Shown here one piece after another: positions 1 through 11,369 of a stretch of 64,000 bases of DNA. Position 1 is the first letter of the stretch. Every line of letters begins with the position of its first letter. Origin of the DNA: Spirodela intermedia (Eukaryota; Streptophyta; Magnoliopsida; Alismatales; Araceae). Under the pieces are notes generated by a model. The model did no database searches. It was given only the letters and a program-made list of their open reading frames with translations, and was not told the origin of the DNA. Both the position numbers and the translations under genes were made by a program. Location: NCBI GenBank assembly GCA_902729315.2, contig LR746279.1:2694501-2758500 (forward strand). The letters run 5' to 3'.

Positions 1-415
1 ATCCAGATGAGACCGCAGAGGAAAGAACAGGCCTTCGAAGTTTTCGGCACAATCCTCCGTTCAGGTTGAATTACTCTTGGAGTCTTTGACTTCAATAGTT
101 GCTCTCTCTCTCTCTCTCTCTCTCCCCCTCCACATGCAGACTTGTTTCAATTCTGGGGCGGCGAAGATACCTCATCACTTCCTTCCCCTTTTTAATTAAA
201 TAGAATAATCCAGCATTTTGATTTTCCTGCCCCCTTTTTCAGCAATTCACGCAGCATTGTTTATATAGGTGTCCCTGATTCACCATTCCTGGACTAGTGT
301 GGTTTTTCTAGCTGTTAACGCTTTGAAAATTTTCAAGGTTCTCATCATATTAACTATGGAAATATTGATCGAGTTACTGACGAGAACTCGCACCTTTAGT
401 TCGTAACTCTTTGAG
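1..415. other. Left-edge non-coding stretch with CT microsatellite
   Basis: I see no coding sequence here. A (CT)n run lies at about 101-124, followed by T-rich sequence, which is typical of a plant 5' leader or intron. It lies just upstream of the first recognisable exon of the anthranilate phosphoribosyltransferase-like relic, so it may be the former leader or an intron of that gene. Confidence 0.5.
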
Positions 416-1340
416 ATGACAATACGTGAAAATGCATTTCCAGAAGACACACAATGGAGTGAGGGAGAGGCACGTGTGATGAAGGAATTCTGGACACAGC
501 TGGTTCAAGTTCTTTCTCCTGATATTATCTTTATAGCAGATCCTGAGGGTACAATAATAGGAGGCAGCTCTGTTGTCCCTCAATTTCTTGGCCAGAGCAC
601 TGCTGAGATGAGATTGGTCGGTGCTCTAAGAGAGGTGCTAACAGGTGGGCATCTGGGTTTTGAGGAGGTGCAAGGTGTTTTAAAGGATGTTCTTCCTCTG
701 GAGCCTGAGAATGGAAAGTTGAAAAAGGTCAGTGAATAGAGAGACAGACCGTGAACTGAAGGCCTATTGCCTTGCTTTTGATGGGGAGCCAGGTGATATA
801 TATTCTTTGGCTATCTTTTTTCCCATTAGGTTTTAAGAAAATCGTTCTGACAACTTTTCTATTTATCAGGCTCTACTCCTGTGGCACATTCTTCAGGAGC
901 ACATTGTTTGTTGTCACAGTGAGAGCTTGTTACTGAGAGACTAGCCTACTTCATGGTGTTGATTGGATGCCTCCTAAGGTCCAAAAAGAGCTGTTCCTTT
1001 TATTTTATGTACTGTATAATATCAATTATTTCCAACTTTTTATGCTTGCTTGTTCAATTGTTGGGCATATTTTTTTCAATCTATTTAAAATGCTGGACCT
1101 TGTGGTTTCTAGGGGGTTGTGAGAGAAGAACAAATGCTGAAATTCATGGGTTCAAATACCCATTTGTCCCCGTTACAAGCAAAAAAGCTCCTCAATGTGC
1201 ATCTTGTAGTTTCTTGTGGTTGGTTTCCTTGAATGCAGATGGTTTTGATATTTATACATCTTCCTTTCTTTTTTCAGGATGAGAATGTCGGTCTGGCATA
1301 TGTAAGTCAACGCGAAGCATGCCCTTCTCTGTATGTGCTC
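416..1340 (+). pseudogene. Anthranilate phosphoribosyltransferase-like gene fragment, broken
   Basis: The first open piece (416-739) reads FIADPEGTIIGG, then STAEMRLVGALREV and GGHLGFEEVQGVL. I recognise these as the plant anthranilate phosphoribosyltransferase-like family (Arabidopsis At1g70570 type, plastid tryptophan-related). In another frame at about 731-790 comes NRETDRELKAYCLAFD. After an intron, 886-978 gives FFRSTLFV, then HGVDWMPPK. After a second intron, about 1111-1210 gives EEQMLKFMG and then LQAKKLL, and 1279-1338 gives ENVGLAYVSQREACPSLY. Breaks: the reading frame changes near 729-735 with an apparent loss of the segment before NRETDRE, and there is an in-frame TGA at 934-936 where the family has glycine. 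No downstream exons for the rest of the catalytic domain were found before the next gene. It is a decayed 5' or middle gene fragment. Family assignment is from memory of the sequence, not a search. Confidence 0.62.
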
Positions 1341-1439
1341 TCACTACTGTATCATTGTGTAGGTTTCAGTGTCTTATTTTTGACGTTCAATGTCTCTCTA
1401 TATGCAATTTTTTTTTTCAAAAGAAGACCATGATTTAGC

Positions 1440-2330
1440 TCAATGCTCTCGGATTCATATAGCTTGTACAGTATAGTGGAACAATAATGTTCATCCGCTG
1501 ATCAATTGTTAGTTTCAGTTTAGGTATTGACTATTTGTAGCATGCCTAATCTCTTTTGGAAATCAAAGTTTCTCTTGAACCTTTCTTTTTTTTGCATCAG
1601 GTAGAGTAATTTGGCTAAATTTTCACATTGTTTCCTCAGTTATGATTTCGCGCACATAAATTAGTTCTGTCAGTGACACTTTGTTCGAAGTTTCTCCTTC
1701 TTCTACTTGGGTTAGGTAATTTAATGATCAGTGCTAATTCCATTTGATTAAATGGTGTTACCATCTTATTATTTGGATCTGATTAATACAAAACTACGTC
1801 AGTCAAGAACAAATTCGTATATAACAAACTATTGTAGGACCCCGGATTTTGAATTATCTGAGCTCATACTTATACTAATCTCCACCCGAGCCCATTACTG
1901 CGAGAGGTTTTCTGTCTGGAGTGAGCTGGCTAACTTGCCATCTTTGGATACCTTTCCATTCCTCAGGTTATGTTCTGGAAGCATATCCACACAAAATAGG
2001 CAAAAACATTTCAAATTATCCAGCTGTCGGTTCCGTTTTTTCTTGCAGATTAGTTTGGTTTTTATGAAGTCCATGTGCTCATTAGCTCTATAATTCCTAC
2101 ATTGACTCCAGATGTGCTAACATGAGGCATTATTTTCAACGTTTTATTCACATTTATAGGTTTCTTTTGGGTGAGCATATTCACAAGGAGGCTTCTTCAC
2201 ACTGCAACCGGTGCAGTTGTCGCTGCCGGCGTTGGCAGAGAATCAGGTGGAGCCATCCTGTTCGTAGGTTGAGTTCTTCGAGATTGAGCCAATCATTCTT
2301 ATCTCCGTCTCAGGTTGACTTCTGCACATG
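1440..2330. other. Gene-free stretch between gene relic and NLR
   Basis: This is T-rich sequence without a convincing frame or motif. It may include remaining introns of the upstream relic and the 3' flank of the NLR gene. Short ORFs here lack any recognisable family signature. Confidence 0.45.
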
Positions 2331-2333
2331 CTT

Positions 2334-5146
2334 CTACTCCTCCTCCTCACTAAGATATTCGTTAAAATAAGGGGTAAACTTGGGCCGGAAGTCTTCATGG
2401 TCCCCCTGCAATCGATCCCACCATTCTTATTCACCACGGATCTTTTGGATGTTCTTGGCAGTAGAGAGCCCAAAGGGTAGCTTCTTCAGCTGTGGACAGC
2501 CATATACTTTGATTTCCTCCAAGGAAGGAAACAACAAGGGATGCCTACATATGCTCCTCAACTTTGGAAGACCATCTAAGTAAATCTCCTTTAATTTGGG
2601 AAAAAAAGAATCATTTCCACAAGCCACGTTGTCCACCATCACCTCTTCGACTACCATCAACTCTTTTATTTTCGAGCATCCCCTTAGCGTTAACTTCTCA
2701 ATGGACGGCTGTTGTCTGATCCAGGTTATGTCCTCCAATGCTTCACATTCCACAAAGGTCTTGAAGATGGCAGCTGTGGTGGGCCCCCTCACAAACACGT
2801 TGCCATCTTTCCAAGAGATCTTTGCTCGGGGAAGATCTTCCAATCTCAGTTCCTCCAGCTTCAAGAGCTGGTTCGTGTTGAAGACCAGCTCTTCCAAGTG
2901 GGTAGAATCCTTAATCTCAAGCTTTCTCAGACCCTTCATAATCTCAAGAAAAGCAGACAAATCTAAAGACCGGATTCCCACCGCTATCAGGCTTAGAAAT
3001 CTGATCGACGCACACAGTCTCTGAGAGTTCTGTAAACCCTCCATGTCTTCATGCGTCATGCCCCATACAGGAAGGTGGAGCTCCGTCAGCTGCCCCATGC
3101 CCTCCAAGTCTTTCAGACAGAGTTGTCTTCCCTCATGACCACTCACACAATCGCCGCCACCCTCCTCCCATCCTCCTCTCAACTCATAACCACTTTTAGA
3201 AATGTTCAACGACTGCAGGCCTTTAAGCGATGCGATTGCCTCGCGTGGGATTCTCTCCAGATACAAGGAGCCCTCCAAACGCAGCTGTCTCAGCTTCGTC
3301 AACCTCCCTACCTCCATGGGCAATGATTCCAGGAGAGTCCCTGATAGATTGAGATACCGCAGTTCAACCAGTGACCCGATTTCTGGGGGGAGAAGACTTG
3401 TTCTCGTATTCGACAGATCTAAAACACGAAGTCTCGACATGAACAGGAAAAACCCACCGGGGACTTCCCTCAGATGATGGTCGTTGTCATTCAGCAACAG
3501 CGTCTGTAGACTGGGGCAACGAGGCTCCACAGGGAGCACGTCTATCTTGTTTACCATGAGAGATATCCTTCTCGCCTCCGTCCATCTTTCCGGCGTCGAC
3601 ACGCGGGTCAACCTCTCCCCGGAGTTCACCAAGAAGACATTCCCGTTCTCATCTCCTTCGCCGCTGGTTATCCACAAGGCCATCTTGCGGATCGTGCCAT
3701 GGAGCTTCACGTGTTTTCCTTCGATGCGCCCGTCTTCTAGCAGGCAGGCAGCCTTGAGACTGGTGATCACACTGAGGCCGTAGTTACGAGCTCTCTCAAT
3801 GGAGTCGGGATCGTGTCCCCTATCTAAGAGCCCTTCGCCTACCCAGTAATCAATGAGCTGACTTATATCGATATCGTCGTCCTCTGGGAAGAGGGCGCAG
3901 TAGAGAAGGCACTCCCTGGCGGATGTATCTTTCAATCTGTCGAAACTAAACTTGAGAAGAGTTAGAACCTCTTTCATGTCTCCGAGCTCCGCGGGCATGT
4001 CCTTCAGCGCCATGAGAGCCTCTTCCCACTCGCCAAGGGTGGTGGCACCCGCCATGGCCCGGCCTACGGTGATGAGAGTGATCGGCAGGCCTCCGCATCC
4101 TTTACAGACGGCTTCCGCGAGAGATCTCACAGAGGAATCCCACTGGTCTTCTCCCTTTCCCAGCTTTTGGCAGAAGAGCCTCCAAGAGCTCGCTAGATTC
4201 AAGAGGGGCACCTTAACTTTCCGGTGAGAGTCCATCCGGTTGCACACTTCTAGTGATCGTGTGGTGAAGACTACCTCGCTTCCGTTCCTAATGGAAGAGG
4301 AGGAGAAGGGGACGCCTACAGCGCCGAGATCTAGTTTGTCCCACAGGTCGTCCAGCAGCAGAAGGAACTTCCTCTGGGAGAGGCCCCTCAGCAGGTTGCT
4401 GGCCCTGTCCTTTAGATTCTCTGGAAAGGGCGGGTCCCGGCCCTGGCCGGGCCGAGAGTATCCCAACCGGACGGCGATTTCCTCTTGAACCTTCAGGACA
4501 TCATGCTCCATGGAGACGGTGACCCGAATCACCAGATCGAAACGGCCGGGATCCCTTTGGAGGAGCTCCTCGTGGATGGCGTTCAAGAGGGTTGTCTTCC
4601 CTATTCCTCCCAAGCCGTAGATCCCGATGATTCCCGCTTCATCGTCCTCCACGAGACGGCGGATCTCCGACAACATCTCCTCCGCGCCCACGATCGAGAC
4701 TGAGGAGCTCGGGAGCGGAACTACCGCAGGCTGCGGCGCCTGGATGAGGAAGGGGAGATTGTTCGTTTGGGTTCAGCCTCTGGACTTCTTTCAGGCATTC
4801 GGCAGCTTCACAGCCGAGCCGATAGGACGATTGCAAAGAAGAGCGCTCAGAGGAGTCCCCCCCTCTGCTGGAAGGAAACACGGAAATCGGCCGCCCTGGC
4901 CTCGATCTCCTGCACCTCGTTGAGCCAAGTCTGCGTCTGGTGGGCCGGCCTCTTGTTCTCAAGCTCGCCGTTGCTAATCTCCTCCAATAGGTCTGCTCTA
5001 ATGTCCGTCAGCTCTTTCATCTCCCTGGCTAGCTCCTCTGCCCTGGAGTTCAGCAGAATGACAGTGAAGATTCCACCGGCGACCAGATTCCACACCCAGG
5101 AGACGGTTTCCCCCGTGTTGCTCTCCAGGAAACTTTGCAGATTCAT
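2334..5146 (-). pseudogene. CC-NBS-LRR (RPS2/RPS5-type) disease-resistance gene with two frameshifts and a premature stop
   Basis: Intracellular immune receptor family. The likely start is the ATG at 5146 (MNLQSFLES), with a coiled-coil segment to about 4850. The NB-ARC/LRR frame is open from about 4770 to 2427 (754 codons from 4691). Counted from 4691 it has a P-loop GLGGIGKTT (26-34), kinase-2 LLLLDDLW (110-117), RNBS-B GSEVVFTTR (138-146), GLPI (201-204), RNBS-D CLLYCALFPED (261-271), and LHG (330-332) in place of MHD. Leucine-rich repeats follow (LRVLDLSNT, LRYLNLSGT and so on). Breaks: the CC frame ends at a run of seven C (4857-4863). The linker (YRLGCEAAECLKEVQRL) is in a second frame, and the NB-ARC is in a third after about 4770. 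A TAA at 2427-2429 interrupts the C-terminus; the same frame continues EWWDRLQGDHEDF for 30 codons to a TAG at 2334-2336, the usual tail of this family. No introns are seen, which is normal for this class. It is probably a pseudogene, although assembly error at the homopolymer could explain one break. Confidence 0.85.
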
Positions 5147-5271
5147 GCTGATAATCTCTACGCAGTGAGGAAGGAAGGGATCGGAGAGAGAGAGAGAGAA
5201 ATGGGTGCCTTTTCTGCCTAGGGATAACAGGCGAGGGAAGTACATAGCCAATATACACCAGCCATATATTA

Positions 5272-5324
5272 TCTGCAACTCGAAGTCTGTCGGGTAGAAG
5301 CGTCTGCAACTCGAAGTCTGTCGG
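5272..5324. repeat. 31-bp-period tandem duplication upstream of the NLR
   Basis: A 22-bp segment starting TCTGCAACTCGAAG occurs at 5272 and again at 5303, with a period of 31 bp. It lies 130-180 bp upstream of the NLR start, in its presumed promoter or leader. Confidence 0.7.
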
Positions 5325-5326
5325 CG

Positions 5327-5674
5327 ACGCTGGTAAGAAGATTAGAAGCGGACTGCCTGACCCAGACTAATTGACTGGCCCCCAAGTTAACTTAGCTTCT
5401 TCTTTAAAAACATAATATACTGTAGCATTCACCAAGGTACTTAAGTTGTTGGGGACAATGCAAATCTTGGCTAGATGTTTATGGGGTGGAATGTAAATTT
5501 AACCTCTTATGTTTTTCTCAAAATATTCTATATTTCTTCTACTAAAGACTATTTGGTCTTTTATGCTTCCCAAAAATGTTATTAAAATAAAAATAATTTG
5601 GTTTTTAGTTCTAGTATAACACTCGATTTTTGTGTAGAGTGTTGAGCATTTGTGTTGTGTGCCTGTGTGTGTGT

Positions 5675-5717
<43 letters not shown>

Positions 5718-5812
5718 GGGGGAGAGAGAGAGAGGCAAAGGGCAGAGATAGAGAGAGGCTTGAGTGGGGACATCCTAAGTAGTCAATTCGGCATTATAAT
5801 AATTTTCAGGGG
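5327..5812. repeat. Intergenic sequence with GA microsatellite
   Basis: There is no gene here. A (GA)n tract with interruptions runs about 5678-5736. The stretch links the NLR 5' side to the left target duplication of the Ty3/gypsy element. Confidence 0.6.
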
Positions 5813-5817
5813 AAGTC

Positions 5818-6383
5818 TATTGAGACCTTGACATCCAAAATGGGCCCAAGTAGGAGAATGTCTAGAAGAAACCAGCCCGGCCCAGTAAAAAAAAGCATGA
5901 CAGCCCGAGCGGAACATGAGGCGACGAGACACTAGAGCTTGACACCATTGGGGACAACTGTACAATGGATCCTGCAAGGTAGGAGGTGAGGGCGGCGGAT
6001 GGATCCGACAGCAAACTAGTAAAATCATAGGACCTGACAACGCGGATCACATCAAGTCTCAAGTTCCACAAAACACGGACGAACAGAGGCTATAAGAGAG
6101 AGGAAGCAGCCCTTGGAGGAGGGTGAGAGATTTGTAAGGAACTCCATTCGGAGTTGGAGACTTGCCGTCTTGCATTGGTGACCCTAAGACCAAGGAGGTC
6201 TTGGTCGCTTAGTATATTCCCTTTCAATATTTCTGCGGTTTGCCTTGTTATCTTCCTTCTTCCCCATCCTTACGTGAGGGAAATCATTCATGATTGTGTT
6301 GTTCCAGAAAGTTGACAGAGTCTGGCTTCTCTATTGAAGTCATCAGGAGGGTATTTGATGTTTGAGTCAACAACTCGTCATCA
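5818..6383 (+). repeat. 5' LTR of the Ty3/gypsy element
   Basis: It begins TATTGAGACC (TGTTGAGACC in the 3' copy) and ends GTCATCA. It aligns over its whole length with 21993-22462 but holds about 95 bp extra near 6215-6310. A TATA-like CTATAAGAGA lies near 6090. It is preceded by the target duplication AAGTC (5813-5817). Confidence 0.9.
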
Positions 6384-6385
6384 AT

Positions 6386-6398
6386 TGGTATCAAAGCC
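6386..6398 (+). other. Primer binding site (tRNA-iMet type)
   Basis: TGGTATCAAAGCC lies 2 bp after the 5' LTR end and differs by one base from the common plant initiator-Met primer site TGGTATCAGAGC. This fixes the element's orientation as plus. Confidence 0.85.
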
Positions 6399-6479
6399 AC
6401 CACACTGCTCTCATGGGACAAACCCACTGATCCCAAGCTCGACTCCCTCGAGAAAGAGTTGAAGGAATTCCAACACCTC

Positions 6480-7117
6480 ATCCTACTTCGATCAAGCAGC
6501 AAATGCGAATTAGTTTCAAGTGTTGAGGGCCAATCAAGCTGACATGCGCCAGCAATTGGGGGCGGTCATGCAAATCTTGGACACCATTCAGCGGCAGTTG
6601 GGAATTTCCCCCAGTTGGGCCGGCAAGTCCACTCGCCCATGGAACTGTCGACGGAGTGGGCCCCTAGGGAAACCAGCACGGGCCAACACCCATTTGCGGC
6701 AAGTGAACCCTGTCACCGAGAAGAGTCATATGTGAACCCCCACGACCACGACGGACCAACCGATCGAAGGCATCTGCATGGCCCACCATAACCCAATATC
6801 AAGAGACACTTGGAATTTCTCATATTTTATGGCACCAACCCTGAAGGCTGGATCTACTGCGTGGAGCTCTATTTCTCCACTTATCACCTAATAGTGGCCG
6901 AGTAGTTGGCGGAAGTTTGCCTTAGCATCGCTGGGAAACCCTTCATTGGCTCTAGTGGGTCGAAACTTGTTAGCCTTTCTACAACTTGGAGGATTTGAAA
7001 TACCGACTCTTTGAGTGTTTCGACGACAATCACTCTAGCTCTCTATGCTAGTAGTTCCTCAAACTCAAGCATACATGAATGGAGGAGGGCTATCACATGT
7101 AGTTTGCGCTCTTGTCT
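6480..7117 (+). pseudogene. Ty3/gypsy gag, first part (broken)
   Basis: Frames spell a retrotransposon gag region: QADMRQQLGAVMQILD, then HLEFLIFYGTNPEGWIYC and ELYFSTYHL, with later stops. Capsid-like protein of the chromovirus. It is cut at 7117 by the solo LTR insertion and continues at 8913. Confidence 0.75.
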
Positions 7118-7122
7118 GACAT

Positions 7123-8907
7123 TGACGAGACTAAATCGTATGGTCGTTGAATGCACACGATTCAGTGTCAAAACAAAGTCCTAATCTTACCAATTTATGA
7201 TTAATCAAAGTAATTAATTAGTATAATGGTAATTAAGGGTCGAATCTACAGAGAATTAGGGAAATTTGAGAGATATCTTTGAAATTCGGTCAAATCGGAC
7301 GATGAAATTAGTATATTAAGAAAGATAACTCAATTTCGAATCCACGGAATCACAAATCAGGTGATTTAGATGAGAATTCGAAAAGTAATCGAAGTTTGAA
7401 GTTAAGAGAAATTTTCGTATCGCGAAATGATTAAAAACAGAAATTAAAACTAAATTAAACTTAATCTACAATACTTAAAGTAAAATTAACACTAAATGAT
7501 GAAAGATTAAGATGAAAACAAACAATCTAACCCAAATTAGCCTTCGAAATGATCCAATTAATCGCCGGATGCAAGGCTTTTCATTCCGAATTTTCGAAGA
7601 CGAAAGAGGAGTTCAAGACTTTATTTCTTCCAATTATTTCAATAAAACATTGAAATTAAACATCCAAAAGAAGCGTAAATGAGTTGTGAACACAATGCAA
7701 AAGATGGCGCGCGAATTGGAGCTCTAAACATAGAGAATTTGAAGATTGATCGCGGGCCGTTCTTCCGTCGCGAAGAACGGATTTTATAAAATTCGGAAAT
7801 GATCGTGGCCGTCCGATCTGATGGAGTTGATCGCGATGGACGATCGCGATGAGACGCCTCTTCACGAATCGTCACGACGATTCGACGATCGTCCGATCGT
7901 GATCGTGCGGTTAAGATGTGATTGGATGTCCATCTGATGTGAATAATCTGGACCGTTATAACTCTCGATCAGACGGTCGCGATTTATTCACTTAATTGAG
8001 TATTTAGGCACGTGGTTGATCTCTGATCGCGTGGACCTCGATTCCACGTGATCTACGCACGCTATTTGTCGCGATGTTGATCGGACGCACGAGATCACGC
8101 CACGCGTCCTGCACATAAGAAAACTAAGGGACTTAAGTCGCACACGGGAAAAACAAAGAAGTATATTCGGGTATATAAGATATGACGATTAAGAGGGATT
8201 AATACTTTGTCTTCCGATAATAGGAAGACCTATATACTTTATTAAATAAATATATATAGTAAATATAAATACGCCACGTGTCACATCAGCGCCATGCAGG
8301 CGCCCCGTGCTGTCCACGTGGCAGAGCCACGTGGCCCCGAGCACGTCGCATCCACGTGTACACGCACGACATATAACCCATTTTTGCGATTTTTTAATTA
8401 ATTTAAAACATTTAAAAATCGAAAATAAATAGAAATAAATTCAGAAAAATTCCAGAAAATTCTATAAAATTGTAAAAATCATAACTTTCAAAATACGACT
8501 CCAAATTAATTCAAATTTGTTTTTTTTGGATTCAAAATTGAATAATCTATCATTATAAAAGGTCAAATTAATAAAATAAGAAGAGAATAAATTTTAATTA
8601 ATTTTATACATTTATGTATTATACAAAATAAATTTATATAAATACATAAATGTTAATAAATATCTTTTCTCTCATATTTTCACTCTTAAAACATGATTAT
8701 GATCATAAATATAATTAGAATTAAAGATTGTAATGTGTAATTATTTATAATAATCCATAATTTGGTGTATTTTAAGATCATAACATGAATTTACACAAAA
8801 TGATAGAAATGTACTTAAAATATGATAACATGCATATATTTGTAATGATTAATGCCTTAATTTGCATTAATAATTATATAATTACATGCATAAATAGCAT
8901 GTTATCA
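7123..8907 (-). mobile_element. Solo LTR (Tat/Athila-like family) inserted in gag
   Basis: The 1785-bp element starts TG and ends CA and is flanked by the perfect 5-bp target duplication GACAT (7118-7122 and 8908-8912). Removing it and one GACAT restores the open gag frame, FALLSDILCDILDTIMEVN. It carries no coding sequence, so it is a solo LTR. Both ends resemble the LTR at 11619-12648 (GGTC..TTGAA on the left; ATGTTATCA on the right, read TGATAACAT on the minus strand), so minus orientation is inferred. It contains six CACGTG motifs between 8009 and 8358. Confidence 0.85.
8009..8358. promoter_or_regulatory. G-box/ABRE cluster inside the solo LTR
   Basis: CACGTG occurs at 8009-8014, 8045-8050, 8275-8280, 8315-8320, 8328-8333 and 8353-8358. 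Several are in CCACGTGG or CCACGTGT context, the form bound by plant bZIP (ABF/GBF) and some bHLH factors. Binding is inferred. Confidence 0.6.
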
Positions 8908-8912
8908 GACAT

Positions 8913-9350
8913 CCTCTGTGACATTTTGGACACTATTATGGAAGTAAACTTTCTCAAGGGCCTTTGACAGGAGATCCAGGCCGAAGTACTTGCCCCCAAC
9001 CCAAGACTTAGAGGTGATGATGAGGATGACCCAAATAGATTGAGACTAAACTCCATGCACCGACAAACGGGGGGCAATTGTGGCTCGATAGGGGCTTGGA
9101 GAAAGGCCCATTGACTTATGGCAGGTGCCAAGTATGCATTTCATCACCAGGCATGCTAAGTAGGGATAGGGGACAGCCTCCCATAACAGCAAATGCAATT
9201 AGTGCTCCCCTGGTAGATTGTTGACGTTGATTGCATCTCACGGTGATAGAAATCTTGGTCCAGTGGGCCCAAGGCCTTTGTTTCCATTGTGATGAGAAAT
9301 TTGCGCTAGGCCATTGATGCAGACACAAGTTGAACATCTTGTTTACTCCG
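8913..9350 (+). pseudogene. Ty3/gypsy gag, second part with CCHC zinc knuckle
   Basis: Gag resumes after the solo LTR with TIMEVNFLKGL and QAEVLAPNPR. At 9279-9323 there is a chromovirus-type knuckle, CFHCDEKFALGH followed by a stop codon and C, normally a nucleic-acid-binding CCHC motif. The in-frame TGA lies between the His and the last Cys. Confidence 0.75.
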
Positions 9351-9439
9351 GCGAACTTTGATTATCTGTAGAATGAAGAGTAGGAGGAGCTTCAGTCGGA
9401 ACCTTCCCCACATGACGACACGATTGTCCAGCTCAAAGT

Positions 9440-9720
9440 AGCCCTCAACTCGCTCCTAGGCTAGTCATATGGATGGGTCATGCACTTCAAAGGGACAATC
9501 CGAGGACGACATGTCTCCATCCTACTCGACATCAATGTGATGTTCAACTTCATTAACAGTTGCTTGGTCAAAGAGTTGTAGCTGCCTCTAGTCAAGACAA
9601 CACAATATTGAGTGGCCACTGGAATCGGCAAGACAGTCTTTGGTTCTGAAATGTGTCAAGACATCATCGTCAACCTTCTAGAAACCATCATCTCTGACGA
9701 TTTCCTTCTCTTTTCCTTAG
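9440..9720 (+). pseudogene. Ty3/gypsy aspartic protease remnant
   Basis: One frame reads KGTIRGRHVSILLDIN, then FNFINSCLVKEL. The layout matches the chromovirus protease, in which LIDSG(S/A)THNFI is the active-site motif. Here the DSG triad reads DIN, so the protease would be dead even if translated. Confidence 0.65.
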
Positions 9721-10169
9721 TCTATATTGACATAATCCAAGGCATGCACTAGGTGCAGGGACGACACAAGCTAGAGCTAGGCCATGACATTCCCTCTCGC
9801 AACTGAGAATGTGACACTCGCAATAGACGCACCACACAACTCCATCTGGATACCCTAGTCAGTAGACCCTGCAAGGGCAATGCTTACTTTGAGTTGTTTC
9901 AACTCGATGCTAGTGAAACAACTTCACTTGATGGACGGACAGTTAGCGGTAGAACTCCAACAAGATTTTTCATAGCTCTTTGTAGACATCACAAGTCTTC
10001 CCTCACAGTGCAACTAGGAGCACCATCCTCTAACAAGGAAGCCATACCATCCACACCCCGTTGTTCTGCTACCCTCCATTATCAAAAAACCAAGCTAGAG
10101 AAGTAGGTGGCGACGATGCTTGCGAATAGGCTCCTTCAATACTCTCACAACCCATTTTCTAACCTGGCT

Positions 10170-10600
10170 CATGGCACTTCTGCATGGACTACTATGTGTT
10201 AAACAAGGTAACCGTTTCAGATCATTTTCCCATCCTTGTCGTGGACGAGCTGATCAACAAATTACATGATGCCACGGTGTTCTCTAAGTTGGACCTGCAC
10301 TCTAGTGATCACCAAATCAGGGTGTGCAGGAAGGACGTACCCAAGATGGTGTTTCAAATACATCAAGGCCATTACGAGTTCCTCAGAATGCCCTTCAACC
10401 GGACCAATGCTCTGGCCACCTTTTAGGCCACCATGAACTTAATCCTCGCATGTTTCTTGCAGTGATCTGCATTGGTGTTCTTCGACAATATTCTTGTCTA
10501 TTGCCAGACCGGCGAAGAGCACGAAGACTACCTTCTCTAAGTATTCTTTGTCCTATAAGAGCATCAATTTTATATTTATCCTAAGAAATGTATGTTCGGC
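10170..10600 (+). pseudogene. Ty3/gypsy reverse transcriptase remnant
   Basis: The frame at 10184-10426 reads DYYVLNKVTVSDHFPI, DELINKLHDATVFSKLDL and GHYEFLRMPF, the conserved fingers/palm blocks of gypsy RT. A stop follows immediately, at 10424-10426, and the catalytic YxDD block is not in a clean frame. Copying of RNA to DNA is the family role; this copy is inactive. Confidence 0.88.
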
Positions 10601-10849
10601 CAGACAAGGATCGCCTACCTCAGCCATTGGATTTTAGTGGACTACATCATTGTATACCTCGAGAAGATCACAACAGTCCATTGGCAGGCATCACCTATGA
10701 CCCTCTGCAACCTTTGGGAATTCTTGTGTCTAGCCAGACATTACATGCACTTTGTCCACAATTTTGAGAAGATTCCATGGCTGTTAACGCAACAGCTAAA
10801 GGAGTCATTTTGTTAGACCCTTGCCACCGAAGAAGCCTTTTAGCTGCTC

Positions 10850-11260
10850 TAGCGGGCTTTGATGATAGTTCTAGTGCTGATGCTGCTGGATTTCTTCACC
10901 ACCTTTGAGCTAGAGGTAGACGCCTCTAGTCACAGAGTGGGAGCCATGCTCATGCAGCACCGAAAGCTGGTGGCCTTCTCCAGTCAAGCACTTGGACTGA
11001 CCCACTTATGAGTGTGAACTCATTGCCATTGCCCTCGACATGCTCAAATGACATCATTATCTTCTTGGACGCATGTTTTGGAGTTTTACAGATCAACAAA
11101 GCTTGAAGTACATCCTAGAATAATGACATGTCCTACTTGATTATCAAACGTGACTAGCCAAAATCATCTCGTTTGATTTTGAGATATGCTTCAAACCCAG
11201 CAACAAAAATCAATTGGCAGATGCATTATCACATGCTCCCCATCATGTATGGCTCCAAAC
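10850..11260 (+). pseudogene. Ty3/gypsy RNase H remnant
   Basis: The sequence at about 10875-11010 spells FFTTFELEVDASSHRVGAML and VAFSSQALG, matching the gypsy RNase H blocks (DASxxGxGAVL, then PVAFxSKxL). Frameshifts and stops follow. Confidence 0.75.
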
Positions 11261-11369
11261 AATGGCCCTCTCCTGCCCCAAGTTGCTGGACCTTGCCGTT
11301 ATTGACTAAGAGAACCGAGATGATTCATAACTCCAGAAGATCCTAGACGAGCTGTCACCTGGGCTAGTG

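Noticed and set aside
1752-2093. 113-codon plus-strand open frame between the gene relic and the NLR
   Set aside because: No motif, mixed composition, and it looks like intronic T-rich sequence.
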